DNA of 64,000 nt, from assembly GCF_012911895.1 (NCBI RefSeq), contig NZ_JAAXCV010000022.1:1-64000 (forward strand), written 5' to 3'. Positions 40,350 to 47,922 of the stretch are shown here, in pieces; position 1 is the stretch's first letter; each line of letters opens with the position of its first letter. The translations under genes and the position numbers were made by a program. The stretch comes from Bacillus sp. RO3 (lineage in GTDB: Bacteria > Bacillota > Bacilli > Bacillales > Bacillaceae_B). The notes under the pieces are model-generated. The model ran no database searches. It was not told the DNA's origin and saw only the letters and a list, made by a program, of their open reading frames with translations.

Positions 40350-42911
40350 ATGACCGAACAGTTACCGATCGTTTGGCAAACAGAAAATGCGGGCGTACCT
40401 GCTTTGTATAATGGCGGACTACCAGCTGAATTTAAAGTCCGAGAAGTAAAACAACCTTGGTTAAAAAAGAAAGTCAAAAGACTAAAGTGGAAAGACTTTT
40501 TCGAAGTGGAGAAAAACCATATGGTCGTTTACCGTATTATTCCTCATGTCGGTGTAACAAATAACAATAAGAGGCTGTGGAAATCATTATATAAAATGTT
40601 CGAAATGTACAGTAGTTTAGGATCCCGGCTGGAACGGGATGGATGGAAGTTTATTTATAGGGAAAAGGATTATTTTTGGTTTGAAGTCATTTTCCGGCAG
40701 GATAAAGGGGAAAGAAAAATTGAGTTCTACGTTTCAACTTCAGAGTACCAGGCGATAAAGTTGAAAAGGAAAATTGAAAACAAGATGGCCGTTACATTCA
40801 AAGAGGCGTCACTTGAAGACATCCATATACCGACTGAAAATACCATAGTGCAAGAAATGAAATACTTAAAACATGACATATTCTCTTTGAACACAAATAG
40901 CAACGAAAGCCAGACTCCAGTTGCTTCAATAATGAACACAGTCGAGGAACTGCAGTTTGATGGAGATATTGCTCGATTAAGTATTTGTGCGGAAGCTGAG
41001 AATCGTCAGAAGTGGGTTAAAAATGCTCAGTGGGCAATGGAGAAGTTACAGAAGGGGAAAGTACCTCAGCGGGCAAATATAAGTGGTAAGCAAGTGAACA
41101 AAGCTATAAAATCAGGTATCGTAGGGACTATAAACGAAATCAATGATCTGCTGGTCGACACGTTCCAGGCGATAAGTAATGTTTTCTTTAAATCAGAAAA
41201 AGAATTCAAAAAGGAGAAGGTTATCGAAAAGGGGTATAGTCTGGAAGATGAGATTGCTTCTACAAGATTGAGTAACGCTAGTCGTGACAAGATGAATTTA
41301 CCCGTTTTTAAAACACGCATTCGAGTAGCTGCCCACTCTTCTGACCGATTGACTCGGGAGACTTTAGGGGAAACCCTCGCTCTCTCCATGAACGATGTTT
41401 CAGAAAACAACGAACTTCATGGGATTAAGATTCGAGTGAATGGCCGTCGCATTGAAGCAATCAATGAGCTGAATACCTTTACTCTCTCACGAAAAACAAA
41501 ACTGGATGCAAACGTCAATTTGGTTTCATCTGATGAAATGAGTAAACTTGCTTTGCAAATACCAGGCAGAGAGCTACAACAACGTTACTCTGACGAGTTA
41601 AATACAAAGAAGCGAGTGGAAACGAGTGTGCCAGCTGTCTTACAGAATCCTAACAATCTAATGCTTGGGGTTGCTGAGTTTAAAGACCAGGTCATACCGG
41701 TAGGACTGCAGCCGAATGAGAAAGAAGAATTTTATTGCGGATATACCTTCATCGGCAAGCAGGGAGCCGGGAAGGATAACGCCATTCAAAACTTTGTCTA
41801 TGAAGGAGCCATGAAGCACGGCATTTCATTCGTAGTACCTGATTGGATATGTCAGTCGGGTCATAAAGGAATGGCTGACGGAATTAGGGACCTTCTGCCG
41901 CCGGATAAGGTCATCGACTTAGATCTATCAAACGAGGAATGGATTATACCGATGGATCTAACGGAAGTAATCGAAAAGTTAGGAAGGAAAGGCGGGTCAC
42001 GTTTTGCCTCTGAAATGATTGATTTCATGAATCTGGGCGGTCTTGCAAGGTCGGAAAAGTATTTGACTGAAGCAGCCAAAGCTTCTAGAGGATCACTTCA
42101 TAATATCAAGAGGATCATTGAGGATGAAGAATACAGATTGAAACGAATTGAAGAATTAATGATTTTCGGTAATATGCGCCTAGCGAATGATTTGATTCAG
42201 TGGGGCACGAATGACGAGCTGGGTGGGAAGGCAGATGCCATACTCAATCGATTAAATCAGTTCTTCGGGGACGATACCCTTTATGACATTTTCTCGCAGG
42301 GACCAAAGAATGAAGTGGATTTTGAAAAGTGGATGAAAGAAGGGAAGACGATCATCATCCGGATGCCAAAAAGGAAATTAGGTCATTCAAGCAATACGTT
42401 GGCCCACTGGGTCACGCTGAAGGTTCTTATGACAAGGATGCTTATGACAGAAGAAGATAAGGATCGCCATGGGTGTTTTATGTTATTCAACGAGCCGGAG
42501 CAAGTGGAGTCGAAAGGACTGGCTCAGCTGATGGGTAGAATAGCGACAGAGGGAAGAAAAGAACGCCTGGGATCCATATTCGCATTCCACCATTGGGATA
42601 AACTACCGGACTATCTCCAAGATAACTTAATTGCAGGCGGTGTGAATCAGTTCCTATTTGCAAACGATCATAAAAAGACCTTCGAGAAAGCCAAGGAGCG
42701 TCTGCAACCTACCTTTACTGTTGAGGAGGCTATGCAAACACCAAAACATTACTCAATCGCCATACTGAACACCAAGGAGCCTTTACATGCGTTTATGATT
42801 CATATGTCTCCACCGGTCCCTGAAGATAAGAGGTATGATAACTCTTTCCTCACAAAAAGACACGCTCAGCTTTACGGTAGGTTCTGGCAAGATCTGCAGG
42901 GGATTATTTGA
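40350..42911 (+). CDS. VirD4/FtsK-superfamily DNA-translocase-like ATPase
   Basis: An 853-residue protein. The N-terminal 450 residues are unassigned but resemble the long N-terminal part of HerA/TraG-like proteins of Gram-positive plasmids. The ATPase domain has Walker A GKQGAGKD at 469-476 and a Walker B-like FMLFNEPE with N714-E715, where Asp-Glu is usual. A downstream segment (GRIATEGRKERLGSIFAFHHWDKL) matches the sensor region of VirD4 ATPases. No membrane helix is evident. I infer a hexameric pump for DNA or a nucleoprotein, working with the pilin-like and M23 proteins. Confidence 0.75.
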   Translation: MTEQLPIVWQTENAGVPALYNGGLPAEFKVREVKQPWLKKKVKRLKWKDFFEVEKNHMVVYRIIPHVGVTNNNKRLWKSLYKMFEMYSSLGSRLERDGWKFIYREKDYFWFEVIFRQDKGERKIEFYVSTSEYQAIKLKRKIENKMAVTFKEASLEDIHIPTENTIVQEMKYLKHDIFSLNTNSNESQTPVASIMNTVEELQFDGDIARLSICAEAENRQKWVKNAQWAMEKLQKGKVPQRANISGKQVNKAIKSGIVGTINEINDLLVDTFQAISNVFFKSEKEFKKEKVIEKGYSLEDEIASTRLSNASRDKMNLPVFKTRIRVAAHSSDRLTRETLGETLALSMNDVSENNELHGIKIRVNGRRIEAINELNTFTLSRKTKLDANVNLVSSDEMSKLALQIPGRELQQRYSDELNTKKRVETSVPAVLQNPNNLMLGVAEFKDQVIPVGLQPNEKEEFYCGYTFIGKQGAGKDNAIQNFVYEGAMKHGISFVVPDWICQSGHKGMADGIRDLLPPDKVIDLDLSNEEWIIPMDLTEVIEKLGRKGGSRFASEMIDFMNLGGLARSEKYLTEAAKASRGSLHNIKRIIEDEEYRLKRIEELMIFGNMRLANDLIQWGTNDELGGKADAILNRLNQFFGDDTLYDIFSQGPKNEVDFEKWMKEGKTIIIRMPKRKLGHSSNTLAHWVTLKVLMTRMLMTEEDKDRHGCFMLFNEPEQVESKGLAQLMGRIATEGRKERLGSIFAFHHWDKLPDYLQDNLIAGGVNQFLFANDHKKTFEKAKERLQPTFTVEEAMQTPKHYSIAILNTKEPLHAFMIHMSPPVPEDKRYDNSFLTKRHAQLYGRFWQDLQGII

Positions 42912-42920
42912 ACAATAAAA

Positions 42921-42943
42921 AAGAGCCCTTCGATTGGGCTCTT
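42921..42943. terminator. Bidirectional terminator between ATPase and lipoprotein genes
   Basis: AAGAGCCC (42921-42928) and GGGCTCTT (42936-42943) form an 8-bp stem; an A-run precedes it, which serves the convergent minus-strand gene. Confidence 0.75.
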
Positions 42944-43448
42944 ACTGAATACTCACTTCTCTGATTACGTAACCGTCTTCAGGCTCGCCGTTGCCATTAT
43001 CTACAGTGGCACCTTCAACAATCAATTCAACATCTTGTTGGCTACCTTCAGCGCGATCAACAGTGGCATTGTATTTAAAAACTTTACTGTAGCTTTCTCC
43101 ATCCCAAAGCTCTAAGGTGTTTTCGTCATCCTGGATGACCTCGAAAGAAGAAAATTGCTTTTTTTGATCTTTTTTAAATTCATCAAAATTTGAAAAGTTT
43201 TTAGTATCAACCAGTTTCCAGTTATGTGATGTATACAAAAACGTTTTCTTCTTTTGATCAAGCTCCTCTGACCCAGTTAATTCGTAGTCGGAAATCCCCT
43301 CTAATTCATTACCAGAATATAAATCGTAGTTCGCTTCACCATCGACTAGATCATCCAGGTAGGTAGTGACCACCTCTTCAGATTCATTATTACCTGAGCA
43401 TGCTGTTAGAGTAATTGATGATAATAAAATGATGACCCACTTTTTCAT
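42942..43448 (-). CDS. Prophage-encoded lipoprotein at the right edge
   Basis: A 168-residue secreted lipoprotein with a lipobox (LTAC, Cys at residue 17) after a basic start and hydrophobic core, then an acidic soluble domain. It is transcribed from the prophage edge inward, against all neighbouring phage genes, the classic placement of a gene expressed in the lysogen. Superinfection exclusion is known for edge-encoded phage lipoproteins such as Ltp of phage TP-J34; whether this one does so is unknown. No family is recognised. Confidence 0.75.
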   Translation of the reverse strand: MKKWVIILLSSITLTACSGNNESEEVVTTYLDDLVDGEANYDLYSGNELEGISDYELTGSEELDQKKKTFLYTSHNWKLVDTKNFSNFDEFKKDQKKQFSSFEVIQDDENTLELWDGESYSKVFKYNATVDRAEGSQQDVELIVEGATVDNGNGEPEDGYVIREVSIQ

Positions 43449-43534
43449 TTCTCCAGCTCCCCGTCCTTGTTATATTTAATTTAGCATATTCTTCCTATCA
43501 TAAACAATGACAAAAAAGATGGCCAGTGTCTCTA

Positions 43535-43561
43535 TTGACCACTGACCACAAGATTGACCAC
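43535..43561 (+). repeat. Three TGACCAC repeats beside the right attachment site
   Basis: TTGACCAC at 43535-43542, TGACCAC at 43543-43549 and TTGACCAC at 43554-43561 lie 140-165 bases from the prophage/host junction, in a 240-base gap without genes. They could be arm-type integrase or excisionase sites. Confidence 0.45.
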
Positions 43562-43681
43562 ACAAAGTTCACACAGTAGCGTAAACTCGTGTTAACTACT
43601 ATTAAGTTAAGAGAAAGTAATAAGTGTTTTAACCGTTGATATAACAGTGTTTTCGTGATAATCGTTCGTCATTGTAAAGTA

Positions 43682-43713
43682 GCGTTAATTCAAAACACGG
43701 TCCAGATATCATT
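43682..43713. other. Right prophage-host junction (attR) inside comGA
   Basis: Upstream codons in the comGA frame (S-V-N-S-K-H-G) do not match the ATPase family, which normally has a R-x-D-P-D-I-I segment. Family similarity starts at PDIIMVGEIRD from base 43702. The crossover therefore lies within or just before CACGGTCCAGATATC. The exact core needs the left junction. Confidence 0.7.
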
Positions 43714-44145
43714 ATGGTGGGGGAGATTAGAGATAGGGAGACGGCGGAAATCGCAGTGAGGGCCGCATTAACGGGACACTTAGTCATTACGACCATGCAT
43801 ACCAGGGATGCAAAAGGTGCGATTTATCGTTTGATGGAATTAGGAATCGAGTGGCATGATATTGAACAAACGTTGCTGGCTGTCTCAGCCCAGCGATTAT
43901 TAAAGCTGGTCTGTCCCGTTTGTCATACGGAATGTGGAGGAAAATGCCTTCCTGGTAAAAACGTCTACAGGGCCTCAGTCTATGAAATTCTAACTGGAAG
44001 GGATTTAAAAGAAGTGTTGAAGGAAGCGAAGGGAGAGTGTGGATTGTATCGGTACGACACACTTCAGACATTGATCAATAAGGGGGTGGCACTTGGATTT
44101 GTTTCAGAACTTGAATATAAGAAATGGGTACATGAAGAAAAATGA
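43702..44145 (+). pseudogene. comGA: comGA, C-terminal remnant disrupted by prophage
   Basis: ComGA is the hexameric GspE-type ATPase that powers assembly of the competence pseudopilus. Only the part from the Walker B motif onward remains (PDIIMVGEIRDRETAEIAVRA, the His-box GHLVITTMHT, and the Cys motif CPVCHTECGGKC), about 147 codons. The N-terminal part with Walker A must lie left of the window. The first ATG (43714) has no ribosome site, so no functional protein is expected. Precise excision would restore the gene. Confidence 0.92.
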
Positions 44146-45154
44146 TGAACAAGGGAAGTTCCTGAAAAGATTAGGCAGTCTGTTGCAAAAGGGTTATACC
44201 TTCTCTGAAGCCATCGATTTTCTCTTACTCCCAAAAGAAAAAAATATGATGAAATTAAAAAAGAGAATGATTGGATCACTCCAAAAAGGAGATTCCGTTT
44301 CCTCGGTCATGACTAAACAATTAAATATCCCTAAACATGTCAGTGCCCAGATATTTTTCGCCGAGCATCACGGCCAGATGGGCCATACGCTTTCTGAAGC
44401 AGGAAGCTATCTCATAAAGCGCAGGAAGACGCAGCAGAAAATAAAGCAAGTCATTCAATATCCCCTCATGCTCGTCATCATTTCGATTCTGATGATGGTA
44501 TTACTTCGCAAAGTACTATTTCCCAGATTTCAGTCCTTATATACTTCAATTGGATACGAACCCTCAACCAATCTGACCTATCTCTTACAATTCATAGAGA
44601 ACTTTCCAGTCTTCATCAGTGTATTCACCATCATGCTCGTGGCTTTTGTCTTTCTGTTCATTATGTTTAAACGTAAGATTTCTCCTATCAGGATTTCTAT
44701 AACCATGTGCAGGATTCCTTTCATTTCTACTTATATAAAGCTTGGTCATGCCCATTTTTTTTCGAGAGAGTTAAGCTTTCTCTTGAAAAGTGGAGTTTCA
44801 ATCACAGATTCACTTCTCATTATGGAAAGTCAGGATTTCCGTCCGACACTACAATACACCTCTAAACGATTGATCATTGGGTTGAAAGAAGGGAAGCCGT
44901 TTCATGATTGCATTTCATCCCTTCCTTTCTTCAAAAAGGAATTGTCATTTGTTGTCCATCACGGACATTCCAATGGCCGATTAGCTGAAGAACTTCATCT
45001 CTATAGTGAGATGTGTCTTCAGGAGTTAGAGGAAAAAACGAGTGCATCACTCAAATACATCCAGCCATTGATCTTTACTTTCGTAGGACTATTCATAATG
45101 GCGATCTACTTCTCAATCATGATGCCCTTATTTCAGATGATGCAGGGGATATGA
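44132..45154 (+). CDS. comGB: Competence pseudopilus inner-membrane protein ComGB
   Basis: A 340-residue member of the GspF/PilC platform family with two T2SSF domains and about three membrane helices (near residues 110-130, 160-185 and 315-338). Motifs GSLLQKGYTFSEAI and the second-domain HFFSRELSFLLKSGVSITDSL are typical. It starts inside the end of comGA. It anchors the pseudopilus at the membrane. With comGA interrupted it lies behind phage DNA and may be poorly transcribed. Confidence 0.92.
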   Translation: MKKNDEQGKFLKRLGSLLQKGYTFSEAIDFLLLPKEKNMMKLKKRMIGSLQKGDSVSSVMTKQLNIPKHVSAQIFFAEHHGQMGHTLSEAGSYLIKRRKTQQKIKQVIQYPLMLVIISILMMVLLRKVLFPRFQSLYTSIGYEPSTNLTYLLQFIENFPVFISVFTIMLVAFVFLFIMFKRKISPIRISITMCRIPFISTYIKLGHAHFFSRELSFLLKSGVSITDSLLIMESQDFRPTLQYTSKRLIIGLKEGKPFHDCISSLPFFKKELSFVVHHGHSNGRLAEELHLYSEMCLQELEEKTSASLKYIQPLIFTFVGLFIMAIYFSIMMPLFQMMQGI

Positions 45155-45274
45155 GTGAAAGGGAGGTATAAGGGAGGTGTTTGGAAAGATGTAAGTATTC
45201 CATTTATATTGTGTGAGATACCACTCCAACCATGAGAAAGGCAACCGGACAATTTTATCTCAAGGAGGAACACC

Positions 45275-45580
45275 ATGCTCAAAAATGAAAAAGGATTCAC
45301 CCTGATTGAAATGATGATCGTTTTGCTCGTGATATCTGTCTTGCTGTTCATAACGATTCCAAATGTGACGAACCAGAGCAATTCGATTAACTCCAAAGGC
45401 TGTGAGGCATTCATTCACATGGTGGAAGGCCAAATCGAGGCTTATAAAATGGATGGAAATCCGCTTCCTGTAACAATGGACACACTTGTTTCAGATGGGT
45501 ATCTGAATGATGATTATAAGGCGTGTCCGGATGGGAGTGCCATCTCCATTGATGCTGAAGGAAAGGTGACTTCCAATTAA
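45275..45580 (+). CDS. comGC: Major competence pseudopilin ComGC
   Basis: A 101-residue prepilin with the leader MLKNEKG cut before FTLIEMMIVLLVISVLLF, the hydrophobic assembly helix with Glu5. Two cysteines (C47 and C83 region) could form the stabilising disulfide. The ATG follows CAAGGAGGAA. Its length is near the 98 residues of the B. subtilis protein. A 120-base gap separates it from comGB; nothing else is seen there. Confidence 0.95.
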   Translation: MLKNEKGFTLIEMMIVLLVISVLLFITIPNVTNQSNSINSKGCEAFIHMVEGQIEAYKMDGNPLPVTMDTLVSDGYLNDDYKACPDGSAISIDAEGKVTSN

Positions 45581-46020
45581 TGAAGGCTAGTAAGGCGGAA
45601 GCGGGATACACACTCATGGAGATGCTTGTGGTCATATTGATCTTTATGACTTTACTCTCATGGGCCAGCTTTTCCATTCTTCCAATGAAAGAACAAAATG
45701 ATAAAGACCTGTTCCTTTCCCAGCTTCAATCAGACCTCTATCACATCCAAAGTCACAGCATCAGTCATGAAACCCCTGTTACCCTGACCTTTTATCCCTC
45801 ATCAAATAAGTACGTAGCCCGAACCATTACAAGACAAACCGTACTCATAAGGGAGCTGTCCCCTCTTATAAAGATCTCAACCAATAGCCTGATTGACATC
45901 ACCTTCTTTCCAAATGGGAATACCAACCGATTTGGAAAGGTGAATTTTAAAATGGGGGATACCATCCTCCAACTAATGTTTCAAATCGGACAAGGGAGAT
46001 TTTATGTACAAGAATACTAA
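45580..46020 (+). CDS. comGD: Competence pseudopilin ComGD
   Basis: A 146-residue prepilin-like protein with cleavage motif EAG/YTLMEMLVVILIF and a beta-rich C-terminal domain. Its ATG overlaps the comGC stop (TAATG). It is a minor pseudopilin of the DNA-uptake pseudopilus. Confidence 0.9.
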   Translation: MKASKAEAGYTLMEMLVVILIFMTLLSWASFSILPMKEQNDKDLFLSQLQSDLYHIQSHSISHETPVTLTFYPSSNKYVARTITRQTVLIRELSPLIKISTNSLIDITFFPNGNTNRFGKVNFKMGDTILQLMFQIGQGRFYVQEY

Positions 46021-46333
46021 CGGATTCTCACTACCTGAAACGTTGATCGCATTCGCCTGCATCATGATGATTGCTGGTCTCTTCTTTCCGTTCCTGATTC
46101 ACTATTCTTTTCAACTGCAGAGACTCCAATATGAAGTGGAGGCATTGAAATTCCTTGAAGAAGGAGTAGAGAAGGCAATCGTCAGCCAGGAGTATATTGA
46201 TGACACAAAAAAGTTTAATGGTGTGAAGTATGAGTTCAGTTGGGAAGGTGGGGAAAATGGAGAAGCGTGCGTGCAATATATGGAAAATAAAGGTATTGAA
46301 ACCGGTGAAGTTTGTATTTCGAAGGGGGAATGA
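46004..46333 (+). CDS. comGE: Competence pseudopilin ComGE
   Basis: A 109-residue prepilin-like protein with NTNG/FSLPETLIAFACIMM, overlapping comGD by 17 bases and comGF by about 29 bases. Length and position match ComGE. It has two cysteines near the C-terminus. Confidence 0.88.
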   Translation: MYKNTNGFSLPETLIAFACIMMIAGLFFPFLIHYSFQLQRLQYEVEALKFLEEGVEKAIVSQEYIDDTKKFNGVKYEFSWEGGENGEACVQYMENKGIETGEVCISKGE

Positions 46334-46760
46334 CGAAGGGTTTACATTGATAGAGGCTCTGTTAAGTTTTACAGTATTTTGCATGATATCACTTAGCATC
46401 CCCCTCATCATGAAGTGTTTTCATACCATAAAGAGTGATCTGATTCCTCCCCATTACTATGAATGGAATCTATTTCATGAAAGCCTGAGAAATGAATTGT
46501 GGAGTGGTGACAGCGTCTTGGTCACACCATTTAGAATCTCATTTACAAAGGGGGCGGATACCATTTCCTACGAAAGATATAATGACTCGATCCGAAGGAG
46601 GGTGAATGATAAAGGACATGAAGTCGTACTACAGTCAATCGATTCATTCAGCTTCTCATCTATTGAGGAGGGGATGCATATGGATTTGGAGTTCGTTGGC
46701 GGAGAGAAAGTGGAGGGAGATTTTTTTTACTTTACTAAAGAGGGATCACCTGAACAATAA
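46305..46760 (+). CDS. comGF: Competence pseudopilin ComGF
   Basis: About 151 residues, with NDEG/FTLIEALLSFTVFCM as the prepilin motif and a C-terminal FSFSSIEEGMHMDLEF domain. GTG 46305 is preferred because AAAGG lies about 11 bases upstream; TTG 46296 is an alternative. The coding frame lies within the end of comGE, so translation is coupled. Confidence 0.85.
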   Translation: MKFVFRRGNDEGFTLIEALLSFTVFCMISLSIPLIMKCFHTIKSDLIPPHYYEWNLFHESLRNELWSGDSVLVTPFRISFTKGADTISYERYNDSIRRRVNDKGHEVVLQSIDSFSFSSIEEGMHMDLEFVGGEKVEGDFFYFTKEGSPEQ

Positions 46761-47103
46761 TGGATTTATTTTACCCTATACGCTGCTCCTTTTAATGCTT
46801 ATTTCATTATTGGGTCTTTCCGCAAGGGATCTTTTTATTACTAAGTATCAGTACTTAACAAATATGAAGAGCATGTATGAGAAAAATGTCAGTGTGTCCC
46901 ACGCGATTCTATTAGAGATGGAGAGTGGGGAGGTTGCTTCGAGGCAGTTGAGAGGGGACTATGGTGAAATCGGTATACAGAGCGAGATCATGAACCCCGA
47001 GGAAATAAAGCTTGAAGTGACGTTTAAACGAAATGGTAAGGTTTTTCTTCCAACTACGGTTGTGTATAATAAGGGAACAAAACACATCATACGTTGGGAG
47101 TAG
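46696..47103 (+). CDS. comGG: Competence protein ComGG (start uncertain)
   Basis: The frame carries NNNGFILPYTLLLLMLISLLG, the ComGG-type N-terminal helix, and a poorly conserved C-terminal domain. No ATG or GTG lies in frame close to the helix. TTG 46696 (giving about 135 residues with a 20-residue lead) is the nearest standard start and lies inside comGF. The gene is complete at its 3' end, ending just before aroK. Confidence 0.75.
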   Translation: MAERKWREIFFTLLKRDHLNNNGFILPYTLLLLMLISLLGLSARDLFITKYQYLTNMKSMYEKNVSVSHAILLEMESGEVASRQLRGDYGEIGIQSEIMNPEEIKLEVTFKRNGKVFLPTTVVYNKGTKHIIRWE

Positions 47104-47107
47104 AAAT

Positions 47108-47617
47108 ATGAAACCGATTTACATTATTGGATTTATGGGAGTAGGGAAAACCACGATCGGTAAGGAGCTTGGAGACAGTCTTCATCTGCCGGTCATTGAC
47201 ATGGATTCATACATTGAGGAGAGAGAGAAGAAATCCATTAAAGAGATTTTTGATCAGGATGGGGAGCAATACTTCAGGGATATCGAAGCCGGTGCGCTTC
47301 TTGATTTGACCAAACAAGAAGCCATTATCACGACAGGTGGTGGTGTGGTGGAGAGAAAAGAGAACAGGGAGGTATTACGTCAACAGGATCTTGTCTTCCA
47401 TCTGACAGCTTCTTTCGAAACATTATGGGACAGGCTGGAAGGCGATGGTGACCGCCCTCTCGTCCTGAAAAACTCAAAAGAAAATTTAAGGAGTTTATTT
47501 AATCGCCGTTTACCTCTTTATGAAAGTGGAAGTTCCATTACCATTCAAACAGATCATAAAACAACTGATGAGGTGATAAAGGAATTACTCCAGCATCTAG
47601 ACGTGAATGCTGTATAA
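47108..47617 (+). CDS. aroK: Shikimate kinase
   Basis: A 169-residue P-loop kinase that phosphorylates shikimate to shikimate-3-phosphate in aromatic amino acid synthesis. Walker A is GFMGVGKTT at 8-16, the shikimate-binding IDMDSYIEER and TTGGGVV motifs are present, and the lid DRPLVL segment follows. ATG 47108 is four bases after the comGG stop. In B. subtilis this position holds no aroK as I recall it, but the arrangement is found in other Bacillaceae. Confidence 0.93.
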   Translation: MKPIYIIGFMGVGKTTIGKELGDSLHLPVIDMDSYIEEREKKSIKEIFDQDGEQYFRDIEAGALLDLTKQEAIITTGGGVVERKENREVLRQQDLVFHLTASFETLWDRLEGDGDRPLVLKNSKENLRSLFNRRLPLYESGSSITIQTDHKTTDEVIKELLQHLDVNAV

Positions 47618-47665
47618 ATTTCTTAATAACAGGGCATTCTGATAAAAGCGGAGGGTGGTGCTTTT

Positions 47666-47845
47666 ATGTCAGTGAATGACTATGTTAAGTTTATAACACA
47701 AACATTTGTCCAACATTATGAAAAATCACCTCATGAACGTAAAAAGATAAAGAAGCAACGAAAAAATGACCGTGAACCATTCCTTTTCAGATGGTTCGGG
47801 ATCATACCTTATGCATTTATGCATCTATTCAAAAAAAATAAATAG
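47666..47845 (+). CDS. yqzE: YqzE family protein
   Basis: A 59-residue protein, MSVNDYVKFITQTFVQHYE, then a basic segment and a hydrophobic end FRWFGIIPYAFMHLF. It matches the short YqzE family found next to comGG in Bacillus. ATG 47666 follows GGAGGGTGG. The function is unknown. Confidence 0.85.
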   Translation: MSVNDYVKFITQTFVQHYEKSPHERKKIKKQRKNDREPFLFRWFGIIPYAFMHLFKKNK

Positions 47846-47851
47846 GTTGAT

Positions 47852-47880
47852 AAAAGACTGTCCCTTGGACAGTCTTTTTT
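47852..47880 (+). terminator. Terminator of the comG-aroK-yqzE transcript
   Basis: AAAAGACTGTCC (47852-47863) and GGACAGTCTTTT (47867-47878) form a 12-bp stem with a CTT loop and T6. Confidence 0.92.
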
Positions 47881-47922
47881 GGTTTTGGAGCAGAAGTGTA
47901 TCACACCTGCTTCATGCAATGA

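Larger units (their letters stand above)
1..43701. mobile_element. Temperate siphophage prophage (partial, left end outside window) inserted in comGA
   Basis: Continuous phage gene content runs from the first base to the comGA remnant: replication, recombination, terminase, portal, capsid, tail, lysis and regulatory genes, nearly all on the plus strand and tightly packed. The right boundary is placed where the reading frame begins to match the Walker B region of a competence ATPase (codon for Pro at 43702). The exact core of the attachment site cannot be read because the other junction is missing. The head proteins resemble the SPP1/PBSX/TP901 groups and the long tape measure protein means a siphovirus. 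The window alone cannot show whether the prophage is inducible, but all structural and lysis genes that I recognise look intact. Confidence 0.95.

Noticed and set aside
43449-43701. tRNA or other RNA gene as the attachment site
   Set aside because: No cloverleaf can be drawn; the attachment site lies in a protein gene.
1-43701. CRISPR array or insertion sequence within the prophage
   Set aside because: No regularly spaced repeats of CRISPR type and no transposase gene were seen.
43714-44145. Complete short ATPase gene starting at ATG 43714
   Set aside because: It lacks Walker A and a ribosome site; it is the C-terminal remnant of comGA.
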